From JAYOEY01 sp038120295 (GTDB taxonomy: Bacteria > Pseudomonadota > Alphaproteobacteria > MPNO01 > UBA2964), in the NCBI GenBank assembly GCA_038120295.1, contig JAYOLL010000007.1, positions 1 through 64,000 of the forward strand: DNA of 64,000 nt, in the 5' to 3' direction. A model generated the notes under the pieces. The model was given only the letters and a program-made list of their open reading frames with translations. It had not been told where the DNA came from and ran no database searches. Shown one piece after another: positions 1 to 10,357 of the stretch. A program made the translations under genes and the position numbers. Each line of letters starts with the position of its first letter. Position 1 is the first letter of the stretch.

Positions 1-10
1 ATGATAACGT

Positions 11-100
<90 letters not shown>

Positions 101-145
101 GCGTGGCGGGCATAGTAATAATTAGCGGCTGTAACGCAAGGATTC

Positions 146-1699
<1,554 letters not shown>

Positions 1700-1783
1700 G
1701 AGAATACTTCCTGAATCTGATCAGCAAACTTATGGCGAATCCGCACGGTATGGTACCGTCTGCGTGAAGAAGAGGGATTGTCG

Positions 1784-2071
1784 ATGATCATTGTCAGGTT
1801 TCTGGGCTGGCTGTTCGTTCTCGCGGCGATCGGCGCGTTCGGGTGGGAAGCCTGGACCGCCGTTCAGACCGGAGGCTGGCGGCTGGTGCCGCTGGGCGAG
1901 CTCTGGTTCAAGCTGGACACCGCGAGCCTGAACGCCGCCCAGGCCGGGATTCAGCGCCATGTCGCTCCGTGGCTGTGGGAGCCGGTGATTACAACAATCC
2001 TGCAATGGCCCGGCTGGGCGGTGTTCGGCGTCCCGGGTCTGTTGCTGCTCTGGGTCGGACGAAACAAATAG
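1784..2071 (+). CDS. small two-helix membrane protein, unknown function
   Basis: About 95 residues, not recognised as a named family. A hydrophobic stretch at the N-terminus (IIVRFLGWLFVLAAIGAF) and another at the C-terminus (WAVFGVPGLLLLWVG) predict two membrane spans. The roughly 45-residue loop between them is rich in Trp and Leu. I chose the ATG at 1784 because a purine-rich GAAGAAGAGGGA lies just upstream; a TTG two codons earlier is also possible. It is divergent from the acyl-CoA ligase and precedes the EAL gene on the same strand. An inner-membrane location is inferred only from hydrophobicity. Confidence 0.6.
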   Translation: MIIVRFLGWLFVLAAIGAFGWEAWTAVQTGGWRLVPLGELWFKLDTASLNAAQAGIQRHVAPWLWEPVITTILQWPGWAVFGVPGLLLLWVGRNK

Positions 2072-2096
2072 CCGTTCTCGGCAGCCGGTCGCGCCC

Positions 2097-2141
2097 AGGA
2101 AATTATTATCCGGGAAATTATTATCCGGGAAATTATTAACC
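2097..2141. repeat. 15-bp tandem repeat, three units
   Basis: Units are AGGAAATTATTATCC, GGGAAATTATTATCC and GGGAAATTATTAACC, head to tail with no spacer, between the small membrane protein and the EAL gene. The array is AT-rich against a GC-rich background. Read as AAATTATTATCCGGG it shares 11 of 15 positions with the units at 4660-4704. Confidence 0.9.
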
Positions 2142-2143
2142 AT
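2136..2143 (+). promoter_or_regulatory. possible CtrA half-site TTAACCAT
   Basis: The octamer TTAACCAT matches the known CtrA half-site of alphaproteobacteria. It lies 56 bp before the start of the EAL gene. It spans the end of the third 15-bp repeat unit, where one base change (TTATTATCC to TTATTAACC) creates it. A single octamer can occur by chance. Confidence 0.3.
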
Positions 2144-2198
2144 ACTTCAATCGCTTTGCGGCACGTTTCCGGATAGTTCTGGGGAACCGCAGCCGCAA

Positions 2199-3639
2199 AT
2201 GACCGTCCTGCATCATATTCTGGTCGCAACCGCCTACACGCTGGTCGCCGCACTTATCGCCGTACTGATCCGGTATTTCCTGCCGCATCTCGGTCCCGAT
2301 GCCGGGGCGATCATCGGCGGAGTCGTGCTGGTTGGGTCCGCGGTGCTTCACGAGGTGTTCGCCCGCCAGGAAGGGCAGGCCCGGTTCGCGGCAGAGATCG
2401 AGCGGCTTCAGGGCGATATCCGCCGGGTATACGACNNNNNNNNNNNNNNNNNNNNNNNNNNNNNNNNNNNNNNNNNNNNNNNNNNNNNNNNNNNNNNNNN
2501 NNNNNNNNNNNNNNNNNNNNNNNNNNNNNNNNNNNCAGGGCGATATCCGCCGGGTATACGACGCGCTCGACGTTGCGGGCGGCGACATGGCCAGCCTGCG
2601 AAAATCGGTCGACGAAGTGCGTCAGGCCGGCGCCGGTTCCGCCGCCCGGCGCGACGTTGAATCCGTCATTGCCGAGGTCAAGGTCCTGCAGGCGCTGATC
2701 GAAAATCTTTCCGAAGCCCGCCCGGGGAACCAGATCCCCCTTTCGACCGAGGCATTGGCGGCCGTGATCGAAGAGGAACAGGCGGACCTTCAGCCGGTCA
2801 GCGACGAGCCCAGGCCTGTGCGCCGCGACAACCCGCGCAATATCGCGCTGGCGACCAAGGACGGCGAGGTCATCCGCCCGGCCGCGGATATGCTCGATGA
2901 CGATGCGATCCTTGAAATCGTCCGCGAAGGGCTGGAACAGAACCGGGTCGATCTGGTGCTCCAGCCGATCGTCCGGCTGCCGCAGCGCAAACGGCAATAT
3001 TACGAGGCCTTCACCCGCATTCGCCAGGCAGACGGCTCAATGCTGGTCCCCAACCAGTATATCGGCATCGCGGAACGCGAAGGGCTGGCGCCGACCATCG
3101 ACAACATGCTGCTGTTCCGATGCGTCCAGCTTGTGCGCCGGACCCAGAGCAGAAACGCCAATATCGGTTTCTTCTGCAATATCTCTGCGCACAGCCTGAC
3201 CGACCGCCATTTCTTCTCGAATTTCGTGGAGTTTATGGCGGATAACACGCAGCTCGCACCGGATCTGATTTTCGAGTTCCCCTACGCGATCATCGCCAAC
3301 CGGGACGAACAGGTGGAATACCACCTGCGCCAGCTGGCGCGGCTGGGCTTCCGGTTTTCCGTCGATCAGGTTTCCAGCCTGGCCGTGGATTACGCGGATC
3401 TCGCATCGCTTCGGTTCAAGTATCTCAAGATGGACGCGGAAAACCTGCTGTCCGAGGTTAACGCGCCATCCGGCCCGTTTGCCGCTGAGGACATCAAGCG
3501 CATCGCCGATCGCCACGGCATGGACCTGATCGTCGAACGGATCGAAAGCGAGGAACAGCTTCTCGACCTGCTCGACCTCCGGATCGATTACGGTCAGGGC
3601 TATCTGTTCGGCGAACCCAGGCTGGCGCGGGTGGAATAA
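2199..3639 (+). CDS. membrane-anchored degenerate EAL-domain protein, TipF-like (interrupted by an assembly gap)
   Basis: The reading frame is broken by 100 Ns, but the 27 bases before the gap are identical to the 27 bases after it. Removing the 127-base redundancy restores one open frame of 437 residues. In that numbering there are two hydrophobic segments in residues 5-55, a charged coiled-coil-like stretch to about 115, a linker, and an EAL domain from about 200 to the end. Conserved EAL positions kept are E227 (as EAF), N285, E317, K368 and E404. The catalytic DDFG motif is D347-Q348-V-S, so the second metal-binding Asp is lost. Cyclic-di-GMP hydrolysis is therefore unlikely; binding or scaffolding is more plausible. 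TM plus coiled coil plus degenerate EAL is the architecture of Caulobacter TipF, a flagellar-pole protein. That assignment is inference. Confidence 0.8.
2409..2562. repeat. identical 27-bp sequences flanking the gap
   Basis: Bases 2409-2435 and 2536-2562 are identical and encode QGDIRRVYD in both copies. They abut the N run exactly on either side. This is the signature of two contigs that overlap but were joined with a fixed-size gap instead of being merged. Confidence 0.9.
2436..2535. other. assembly gap (100 N)
   Basis: Exactly 100 undetermined bases lie inside the EAL gene. The round number suggests a placeholder length. The identical flanks suggest the true gap size is minus 27. Confidence 0.97.
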
Positions 3640-3693
3640 GAGGGCCGGCGTGGACTTGCCCTAACTCTTCCGGCGTGTCACAACGCCGCCGCG

Positions 3694-4572
3694 ATGACCG
3701 CCTCCATACCCCTTCTCCCCGGTATCGGGCCCCTGATCGGCGAATACGACGCCGTTATCATCGACCTGTGGGGCGTGGTGCATGACGGGGTAAAGCTCTA
3801 TCCCGGCGTCGCGGACTGTCTTCGGAAACTCGCCGAAAGCGGCAAACCCTACGGCATGCTGACTAATGCGCCGCGCCGTGCCGCCGCGATCGCCGACTCA
3901 ATGGAACAGATGGGCCTGCCAAGGGAGTTGTACCCGGTGATCATGTCGTCGGGCGAGGCGACCTGGCTGGGGTTGCGGGAACGGCATGAAGCTGTTTTCG
4001 ATGGGGTCGGCACCGCCTGCTATCACATCGGGCCGGAACGCGACCGGAACCTGTTCGACGGACAGGACATGACAACCGTGGCCGACATCGACGCAGCTGA
4101 CCTGATCGTCAATACGGGGCCGTGGCTCGACGAGGAAACGGTCGAGGATTACGCACCGGTGCTCGACCGTGGCGCAGCGCGGGATGTTCCGATGATCTGC
4201 GCCAATCCCGACCTGGAGGTCATTCGCGGCGGCAAGCGGATTATCTGCGCCGGTATGCTGGCGAAATACTATGAAGAAAAAGGCGGGCGGGCCCTCTATT
4301 ACGGCAAGCCCTACGCGCCGATCTACCGCACCTGTCTGCGCATGATCGGCGACCCATCGCCCGCGCGCGTACTGGCGATCGGCGATTCGCTCCGCACCGA
4401 TATCGCCGGCGCCGCGGAGATGGGCATCGATTCCCTGCTCGTGGTCGGCGGCATCCATGGCGAGGAATTCGGCCTTGGCGGCCCGTTGGCCGAGACCGAG
4501 TCGAAAATCGGTGCTGCCTGCGCGGCGCAGGGGCTGTCGCCCAGGGCCGCCATTGCCGGCCTGTCCTGGTAG
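3694..4572 (+). CDS. HAD-superfamily class IIA hydrolase (TIGR01459 type)
   Basis: This 292-residue cytosolic protein carries the HAD motifs. Motif I appears as DLWGVVHDG near residue 25, with Trp where most HAD enzymes have Asp plus one, as in the TIGR01459 subfamily. Motif II is LTNAPRR near 57, and motif IV is GDSLRTDIAGA near 230. The class IIA cap lies between motifs II and III. Family members are phosphatases of small molecules; the substrate here is unknown. It lies 54 bp after the EAL gene on the same strand and may be cotranscribed with it. A promoter follows before the next gene. Confidence 0.88.
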   Translation: MTASIPLLPGIGPLIGEYDAVIIDLWGVVHDGVKLYPGVADCLRKLAESGKPYGMLTNAPRRAAAIADSMEQMGLPRELYPVIMSSGEATWLGLRERHEAVFDGVGTACYHIGPERDRNLFDGQDMTTVADIDAADLIVNTGPWLDEETVEDYAPVLDRGAARDVPMICANPDLEVIRGGKRIICAGMLAKYYEEKGGRALYYGKPYAPIYRTCLRMIGDPSPARVLAIGDSLRTDIAGAAEMGIDSLLVVGGIHGEEFGLGGPLAETESKIGAACAAQGLSPRAAIAGLSW

Positions 4573-4595
4573 GTACCGCGAACTTTTTCCTTTTC

Positions 4596-4625
4596 TTGGT
4601 ATGAAACGGCGCGGTTGGGTATAAT
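4596..4625 (+). promoter_or_regulatory. probable sigma70-type promoter for the coiled-coil gene
   Basis: A perfect -10 hexamer TATAAT (4620-4625) is preceded by TTGGTA (4596-4601) at 18-bp spacing. The pair is 83 bp upstream of the ATG at 4708, in a 135-bp intergenic stretch. Confidence 0.6.
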
Positions 4626-4642
4626 CCTCCGATTAGGCCCTT

Positions 4643-4650
4643 TTAACCAA
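4643..4650 (+). promoter_or_regulatory. near-match to a CtrA half-site (TTAACCAA)
   Basis: Seven of eight bases match TTAACCAT. It sits about 18 bp downstream of the -10 hexamer, where a bound regulator would tend to repress. This is weak evidence alone, noted because the EAL gene has the exact octamer upstream. Confidence 0.2.
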
Positions 4651-4659
4651 CGGACCTGA

Positions 4660-4704
4660 AAAGAAGAATCCGGGAAAGAAGCATCGGGGAAGGAAGATTC
4701 AGGG
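4660..4704. repeat. 15-bp imperfect tandem repeat, three units, covering the ribosome binding site
   Basis: Units are AAAGAAGAATCCGGG, AAAGAAGCATCGGGG and AAGGAAGATTCAGGG. The purine-rich last unit contains the probable Shine-Dalgarno sequence of the gene starting at 4708. The CCGGG end and AAA start resemble the units at 2097-2141. Confidence 0.85.
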
Positions 4705-4707
4705 CTG

Positions 4708-7700
4708 ATGGCCTTTCAGAAACATCCGCTGGAAAGGTTCAGAATGCTGGCGCGCGCGGTGGCGCTTGTCAGCGTCGCCTGGCTGGTTGCCTGTGTGATC
4801 TATATCCAGACCACGATCGGCTGGGCGGTGATGTTCGGTCTGCTGCCGCACGAAATCGGCATGGTGCTGACCGGCATTTTCGCCCCGCTTGCCTTCGTGT
4901 GGCTGGTGATGGCCTTTGTCGGACGAGGGGACGTAATCAACGAAACGGCGGACGCCTTGCGCCGCGATCTCGCGCGGATGACCTACCCCGCCGAGGAGCA
5001 GGAAACACGGGTTCAGGAAATCGCCGACTCGCTTCGTCGGCAGGTGCAGGACCTTTCCAGCGTATCCGAGCGCGCAGTCTCCCAGGCCCAGTACCTGCAT
5101 GACGGGTTACACCGCCAGACCGAGCAGCTTGACGAGGTCGCGGCGCGGCTTGCGGAACGTGCCGGTGCGGTCCATACGGCGGTCGAGAAACAGATCGCCG
5201 ACCTCGATACGGTTTCCGCGACCATCCTGGGAAAACTCGAGGAAACCGGCAACGCGTTCGAACGCCAGATCGAAGCGATGGGTCCCGGGGCGGAAGCCGC
5301 TGCCGAACGGTTGCGCGGCGCGGCGGATGCGGTGCGCAGCCATGCCGACACGGTAATTGGGAGTTTCGGCGAAATCACGGCAGGCATGGAAGATGTCGCC
5401 GAAACGATTAAACAGCACGGCGATTCTGTATCGCAGCGTTCCGACGACGCCATCGTGCGTATCGACGATGTCGGCGAGGCGCTCCAGCGTCACGCCGGGA
5501 GCCTGAATACCGCAGCGGAGGAAGCGCTGGAGCGCGCCCGGAAACTGGGCGACACATTCCGCCAGCAATCGCTCACGCTGGTCGCGGCGCTGAAACAGTC
5601 GGTCAATTCGATCGACGATGTGTCGGAGAATTTCCGCCTGCGCACCGACCAGCTTATGGACGGCGCGCGGAAGACCATCGGACAGGTGCACGAATCCGTG
5701 GAATCGTTCCGCGCTGAATCGTCGTCTCTTGCGGATTCCGCCGATCGGACGATGGAACGTATTCGGAAGATCGGCGAGGAGATCGGCGCCCGACGGGCCG
5801 ATTTCGCGGATGAAGCCGAAAAACTCAGCGCCGTCGCCGGCGAAAAGATTGCCGAGGCCGGCGCCCATGTTCTGTCGCAGTCCGACGCCATTGCGGCTGC
5901 CTCCCAGCGCGCGGTTGCCCTGGCGCGCGAACAGATGGCTGCCCTGTCGGAAGCGCTGGACCGGCAATCGGCAGAAATTGCAGCCGCACAGTCGGCGGCG
6001 GCGGAGCGGGCCAGGGCCGATCTCTCGGTTCTGACCGATTCGCTTCGCAAGCACGCCGAAGAGGCGTCGCTGATCGCGCAGGAAGCCGGAACCCAGGCGA
6101 TCGGCAAGGTCGACGATGTCGGGACGGCGTTCCGCCGCCAGTCGCAGCGCATGACCGAAGAAGCAGACCGCCTGTCGGAAGTCATGGATACGCGCGCCAA
6201 CGATCTTGGGGCGATTCTGGCGCAGCATGGCGAGGCGCTGAATAGCGCATCCGAGGAAGCCGGCCAGGCGGTGCGCGCCCGCGCCGACGATGTGACCGCT
6301 CTGCTGAAGGAACAGCTGGCCAATTTCGAGAAGATCGCCGAAACCGCCGCCGCCGCGGTCGCCGACCGGTCGCGCGACGTGCAGAACACGCTGAGGCGTC
6401 ATGCCGAGGAAAGCGCCGGCATCAGTAGCGAAACCGTCAACCGCACGCTGTCGCGCCTGACGGACATCAGCCAGCAACTCCGTCTCGAAAGCGAGGCGCT
6501 GAGTTCAATGTCTTCCGATGTCGCCGAAACGGTCGCCCAGCGCATCGCGACAATGGATGAGGCCGTGCGCGCCGAATGCGACCGGATCGTCGAGGTCACC
6601 AACAAGGCGGTTGAGGCCGTCGTCGCCAAGTCGGACGAGGTGTCCGAGGCGGTCCAGCGCCAGACCGACGAGTTTTCTGCGGCGTCGGAAAAGACCGCAT
6701 CCCAGGCGGCGGCGCGGGTCCGCGTTATCGGCGCGGCACTGGTCAAACAGTCGTCCGATCTGGACGAGGTGTCCGAACGCGCGGCGGCCCGCGGTCAGGA
6801 AATCGGCGAACTGCTGGGTAAACGCGCGGCGGATCTATCGAACGCGGTGGACAGCGCGCTGCAGCGTACGACATCGGTGAGCACGGTCTTTTCCGAACAG
6901 TCGGAGAAGCTCATCAACGCGTCCGAACTTGCCGCCGGGCGGGCCGACCGGGTGCAGGCGCTGCTGACGGACCAGGCGGAATCCCTGGATCGCGTTGCGG
7001 GCCAGATCACCCGTCGGGCGGAGGAGATCGGCCGGGTGGCCGCCGCAGAATTACAGCGCCTTACGACATTCGGCGGGCGCGCGGTCGAGCAGGCCGAGGA
7101 AGCCAGCCGCGCCATCGGGGAACGCCGCGCAGAAATGGAAGACGCGTCAAAGGAAACCGTCGAGAACCTGACGATGGTGGGAAATGCGCTGCAAGCCCAG
7201 TCGCGTCAGATGATCGAGGCCGCCACGCGTTCTGCCCACCAGGTGACGGAAGTTATTACGGCGCTCAAGGACGAAGCAGGCGCGCTCAGCACGTCCGGCG
7301 CCGTCGCCGAGGAGCGCATTGATTCCATCGGGCGCGTGTTCCGTCAGCAGGCGCAGGAACTCGCCGCCGCCTCAGAACATGCAGCGCGGCAGGTAGAAGC
7401 GGTGCGCCAGTCTCTGCAGCGCCATTCAGGCGACATGACCGGGACGCTGGACCGCGCGGCGCAGCAGGCGGCGCAGATTGGTGCGGTTTTCAGCGAACAG
7501 GCCGCCGCGCTTGTCCGGGCAGCCGAGAACGCGGAAGCCCAGTCGCGGCTCGTGCGGCAGAATTCGCTCGACTCCCGCCGTGACATGTTCCTGCGTGCCT
7601 CGCGCTTCGTAATCGAGGAGTTGAATTCGACCGCTATCGACCTGAATCGCATACTCGATGCGCCGGGTTCCGAACGGCTGTGGGGGCGGCTTGCCAAGGG

Positions 7701-7950
7701 CGAACGCAGCGTGTTTGTACGCTCCATGCTGCAGGACGACGCAAAACATGCCCAGGATGTCATCCGCACCCGGTTCGAGGATGATGAGGATTTCCGGAAA
7801 TATACCCAGCAATATCTCGATCATTTCGAGCGGCTGCTGAACGAGGCCAACGAGAGCGATCCGGAGAACCTTCTGAGCTCTACCTTCCTGTCCGCTGATA
7901 TCGGCAAGCTTTATCTGCTGCTGGCGCGTTCCATCGGCCGGCTGAATTAA
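4708..7950 (+). CDS. large coiled-coil protein with two N-terminal membrane spans (possible polar landmark)
   Basis: 1080 residues. Residues about 10-35 and 45-72 are hydrophobic and predict two membrane helices with a very short periplasmic loop. Residues about 80-930 are almost wholly charged and alanine-rich, in degenerate repeats of the type RQ-x-x-x-L-x-x-x-S-x-x-A, predicting a long coiled coil or apolipoprotein-like helical rod. The last 130 residues change character (RDMFLRASRFVIEELN then W-x-RLAKGERSVFVR) and look like a compact, conserved domain. The topology resembles Caulobacter TipN, and the TipF-like EAL gene is 1 kb upstream, but coiled coils mislead homology. The ATG at 4708 has GGAAGGAAGA upstream. 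It has its own promoter at 4596-4625. Confidence 0.75.
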   Translation: MAFQKHPLERFRMLARAVALVSVAWLVACVIYIQTTIGWAVMFGLLPHEIGMVLTGIFAPLAFVWLVMAFVGRGDVINETADALRRDLARMTYPAEEQETRVQEIADSLRRQVQDLSSVSERAVSQAQYLHDGLHRQTEQLDEVAARLAERAGAVHTAVEKQIADLDTVSATILGKLEETGNAFERQIEAMGPGAEAAAERLRGAADAVRSHADTVIGSFGEITAGMEDVAETIKQHGDSVSQRSDDAIVRIDDVGEALQRHAGSLNTAAEEALERARKLGDTFRQQSLTLVAALKQSVNSIDDVSENFRLRTDQLMDGARKTIGQVHESVESFRAESSSLADSADRTMERIRKIGEEIGARRADFADEAEKLSAVAGEKIAEAGAHVLSQSDAIAAASQRAVALAREQMAALSEALDRQSAEIAAAQSAAAERARADLSVLTDSLRKHAEEASLIAQEAGTQAIGKVDDVGTAFRRQSQRMTEEADRLSEVMDTRANDLGAILAQHGEALNSASEEAGQAVRARADDVTALLKEQLANFEKIAETAAAAVADRSRDVQNTLRRHAEESAGISSETVNRTLSRLTDISQQLRLESEALSSMSSDVAETVAQRIATMDEAVRAECDRIVEVTNKAVEAVVAKSDEVSEAVQRQTDEFSAASEKTASQAAARVRVIGAALVKQSSDLDEVSERAAARGQEIGELLGKRAADLSNAVDSALQRTTSVSTVFSEQSEKLINASELAAGRADRVQALLTDQAESLDRVAGQITRRAEEIGRVAAAELQRLTTFGGRAVEQAEEASRAIGERRAEMEDASKETVENLTMVGNALQAQSRQMIEAATRSAHQVTEVITALKDEAGALSTSGAVAEERIDSIGRVFRQQAQELAAASEHAARQVEAVRQSLQRHSGDMTGTLDRAAQQAAQIGAVFSEQAAALVRAAENAEAQSRLVRQNSLDSRRDMFLRASRFVIEELNSTAIDLNRILDAPGSERLWGRLAKGERSVFVRSMLQDDAKHAQDVIRTRFEDDEDFRKYTQQYLDHFERLLNEANESDPENLLSSTFLSADIGKLYLLLARSIGRLN

Positions 7951-7980
7951 CAGCCTGCACGTTCCGACGTTCTTCACGCC

Positions 7981-9150
7981 GTGCACGCCCTTCTTCTGAC
8001 TGTTTTTATCGATACCGTCGGGTTCGGCATCGTGCTGCCGCTGTTGCCCTACTACGCGGATATTTACGGCGCGGCGCCCGCGCTGGTGCCTTTGCTGGCA
8101 ACGGTTTACTCGCTGACGCAGTTCCTGTTTGCGCCGTTCTGGGGACGCCTTAGCGACAGGATCGGGCGTCGTCCGGTTATCCTTGTGACGCTCGCCGGAA
8201 TCGTGGCCGGTTATCTGTGGCTGGCGGCCGCGGGGTCGCTCCTGATGATATTTCTGGCGCGCGCCTTTACCGGGGCTATGGCTTCGAACGGCGGCGTGAT
8301 TCACGCCTATGTCGCCGACGTAACATCCGAGCAGGATCGAGCGAAAGGCATGGGGCGTATGGGGGCGGCGCACGGGCTCGGGTTCGTCATGGGCCCCGCC
8401 TTCGGCGGCCTGCTGGCGGGTAACGACCCGGCGAATCCCAACCTGCAGCTGCCGTTTCTGGTCGCTGCCGGGCTTTCCGCGCTTGCACTCATTATCGGCT
8501 GGTTTCAGGTGAAGGAAACGGTGTCCGACGACGCGCAGCGCGCCGCGCGCGAGGTAACCGGTGGACGGTTCTCCGCTTTCCGCGATGCCATCGGACGACC
8601 GCAGCTCGGCCTTCTTATGATTATCATCATGATGACGCCCTTCGTCTTTGCCGGCGTTGAGTCGGTATTCGTGGTCTGGTCGAAGCACACGCTCGGCTGG
8701 GGAGCGACAGAGAACGGCTGGATCTACACCTTCATGGGCGTCGTCGCTGTCGGAATCCAGATGTTCGCGGTCGGCGCTTTGGCCCGATGGATCGGAGAGC
8801 ATCGTGCGATAAGGCTGGGTGCCGCAATGATCGGCATTGGCGTAGTAATCCTGCCCTTCATGACAGGCTATGTCGGGCTGTGCTTCGCCTTCCTGCTGAT
8901 CGTCGGCGGGGTCTGCATCAACAACCCGTCGCTCAACAGCCTCGTGTCGCAGCGCGTCCGCCCGAACGAGCGCGGGCGAATTCTGGGTATCTGCCAGTCC
9001 TGCTCGGCCTTTGCGCGCATTATCGGGCCGGTCTGGGTCGGTATTGCCTGGGGTGCGTTCGGCCCCAGCTGGCCATTCCTGTCCGGTGCGCTGGTGATGG
9101 CGCTGATGTTCGCCCTCGCGATCAGGGTAGAACCCGCGTCATCGCCTTGA
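7981..9150 (+). CDS. MFS transporter, TCR/Tet-like drug exporter family
   Basis: 389 residues with about 12 hydrophobic segments. The MFS motif A GRLSDRIGRRPV lies between helices 2 and 3, and the N-terminus (FIDTVGFGIVLPLLPYY) is typical of the tetracycline/multidrug proton antiporter group. The start is GTG, 30 bp after the coiled-coil gene stop, so it may be translated from the same message. The substrate cannot be predicted; no repressor gene lies beside it. It converges on the methyltransferase gene with a 14-bp gap. Confidence 0.88.
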   Translation: MHALLLTVFIDTVGFGIVLPLLPYYADIYGAAPALVPLLATVYSLTQFLFAPFWGRLSDRIGRRPVILVTLAGIVAGYLWLAAAGSLLMIFLARAFTGAMASNGGVIHAYVADVTSEQDRAKGMGRMGAAHGLGFVMGPAFGGLLAGNDPANPNLQLPFLVAAGLSALALIIGWFQVKETVSDDAQRAAREVTGGRFSAFRDAIGRPQLGLLMIIIMMTPFVFAGVESVFVVWSKHTLGWGATENGWIYTFMGVVAVGIQMFAVGALARWIGEHRAIRLGAAMIGIGVVILPFMTGYVGLCFAFLLIVGGVCINNPSLNSLVSQRVRPNERGRILGICQSCSAFARIIGPVWVGIAWGAFGPSWPFLSGALVMALMFALAIRVEPASSP

Positions 9151-9164
9151 CCCGCATCAGCGGA

Positions 9165-10259
9165 TCAACCGTCGAGTCCGAACACCCAGATATCGCCTTT
9201 CACCGGTTCGCCGTATTCGAGCCGGGCGGTGACCTGCGACACGCCGCGTTCGGTCAGCCCGGCGGCGGCCGCGACCTCGCGGACATAATCGCGCGAATGG
9301 GCGTAGCGGCCCGATTCGGTAAGCTTGAATCCGCCGCCCTCGCGCGCTTCGAGCGAAAAAACAGCGACACCGCCGGGAGCCAGCGCATTGGCAAAACCGC
9401 TCATGGTTTTTTCCAGCGCGCCGAGATAAACGAGAACGTCGCCCGAGACGATCAAATCGTAGCGGCCTGAGGTCTCGGCCAGATAATCCTCGATATCGGC
9501 CTCCGCCAGGCGCCGATAGATCTTTCGTTTCCGGGCCACTTTCAGCATCTCAGGCGACAGATCCACGCCGTCGATCCGGCGAACCCTGCCATCCAGCGCC
9601 TCGCCGCACAGCCCTGTGCCGCACCCAACATCGAGAACGGTCAGGCTGGACAGTTCGCCGCGAAATGCCCATTCCGCTGTCTCGACGATCCGCTCCGGAA
9701 TCCGGTATTCCAGCTGCTTTACCAGCATGTCATCGAAATCGGGCGCAAACCGGTCGAAATAGGTCGTGACGTAGTCCTCGCTCGCCCGTTCCGGCGGCGC
9801 GCCGACTCCGAGCGATGCCAGCATATGCAACGCTTCCGGCTCGTCCGGTTCGATCTCCAGATAGCGCCGGTACCAGTCGATCGCAGTATCGTTGTCGCCG
9901 AGAGAGGCATGGCAGTCGGCGATGCCCCACACGGCTTCGCCAAGGTCGGGCGTCAGCGCGTGAGCGCGCTGGTAGTCGGACAGGGCCTTCCCGTAATCGC
10001 CTTCCATATAGGCGGCTTCCGCCGTCTCGCAGAGAATCGCGGTCTCTTTTTCATCCGCCTTGAGGCGCATTTTCGCGGCTTTCTTCTTCTGTCCCGCCGC
10101 CTTCATGGCGTCGGCGCAACGTCGCATGAGGTCGACATTGTCGGAATGTTCCTGCAGGAGATCGCGGTAGAGGCCGACCGCTTCGCGGTGATCGCCCGCC
10201 GCGCAAAGCTTTTCAGCCTTTGCAATCTTCCTGTCGAGTTTATTTGTCGCTTTCGCCAT
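9165..10259 (-). CDS. TPR-repeat SAM-dependent methyltransferase
   Basis: 364 residues. The first half (about 1-150) is tetratricopeptide-like helical repeat, including A-x-x-x-GDYGKALSDYQRA and GDNDTAIDWYRRYLEIEPD. The second half is a class I methyltransferase with the SAM-binding motif VLDVGCGTGLCGEAL near residue 210, a GVDLSPEMLKVAR post-I region and YDLIVSGDVLVYLG. Proteins with this fusion are annotated as TPR methyltransferases of unknown substrate; the TPR part probably chooses a protein partner. It is divergent from mmcB, sharing a 98-bp upstream region. Confidence 0.85.
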   Translation of the reverse strand: MAKATNKLDRKIAKAEKLCAAGDHREAVGLYRDLLQEHSDNVDLMRRCADAMKAAGQKKKAAKMRLKADEKETAILCETAEAAYMEGDYGKALSDYQRAHALTPDLGEAVWGIADCHASLGDNDTAIDWYRRYLEIEPDEPEALHMLASLGVGAPPERASEDYVTTYFDRFAPDFDDMLVKQLEYRIPERIVETAEWAFRGELSSLTVLDVGCGTGLCGEALDGRVRRIDGVDLSPEMLKVARKRKIYRRLAEADIEDYLAETSGRYDLIVSGDVLVYLGALEKTMSGFANALAPGGVAVFSLEAREGGGFKLTESGRYAHSRDYVREVAAAAGLTERGVSQVTARLEYGEPVKGDIWVFGLDG

Positions 10260-10357
10260 GAGGCGCGGTTATCGGATTAAAGAACACGAGGCGTCAAGGA
10301 GCATACGCCGTGCATGTTTTGTTCCCCAATCTGCCGGATACCCGTTAAACTGCCCCG

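Noticed and set aside
2072..2198. Short peptides with NFPDN or GNYYP repeats from the 15-bp array
   Set aside because: They arise from any frame of a 15-bp repeat, lack a ribosome binding site and have no supporting homology that I recognise.
10260..10357. LexA/SOS box before mmcB
   Set aside because: No GTTC-N7-GTTC match was found; only a lone GTTC is present.
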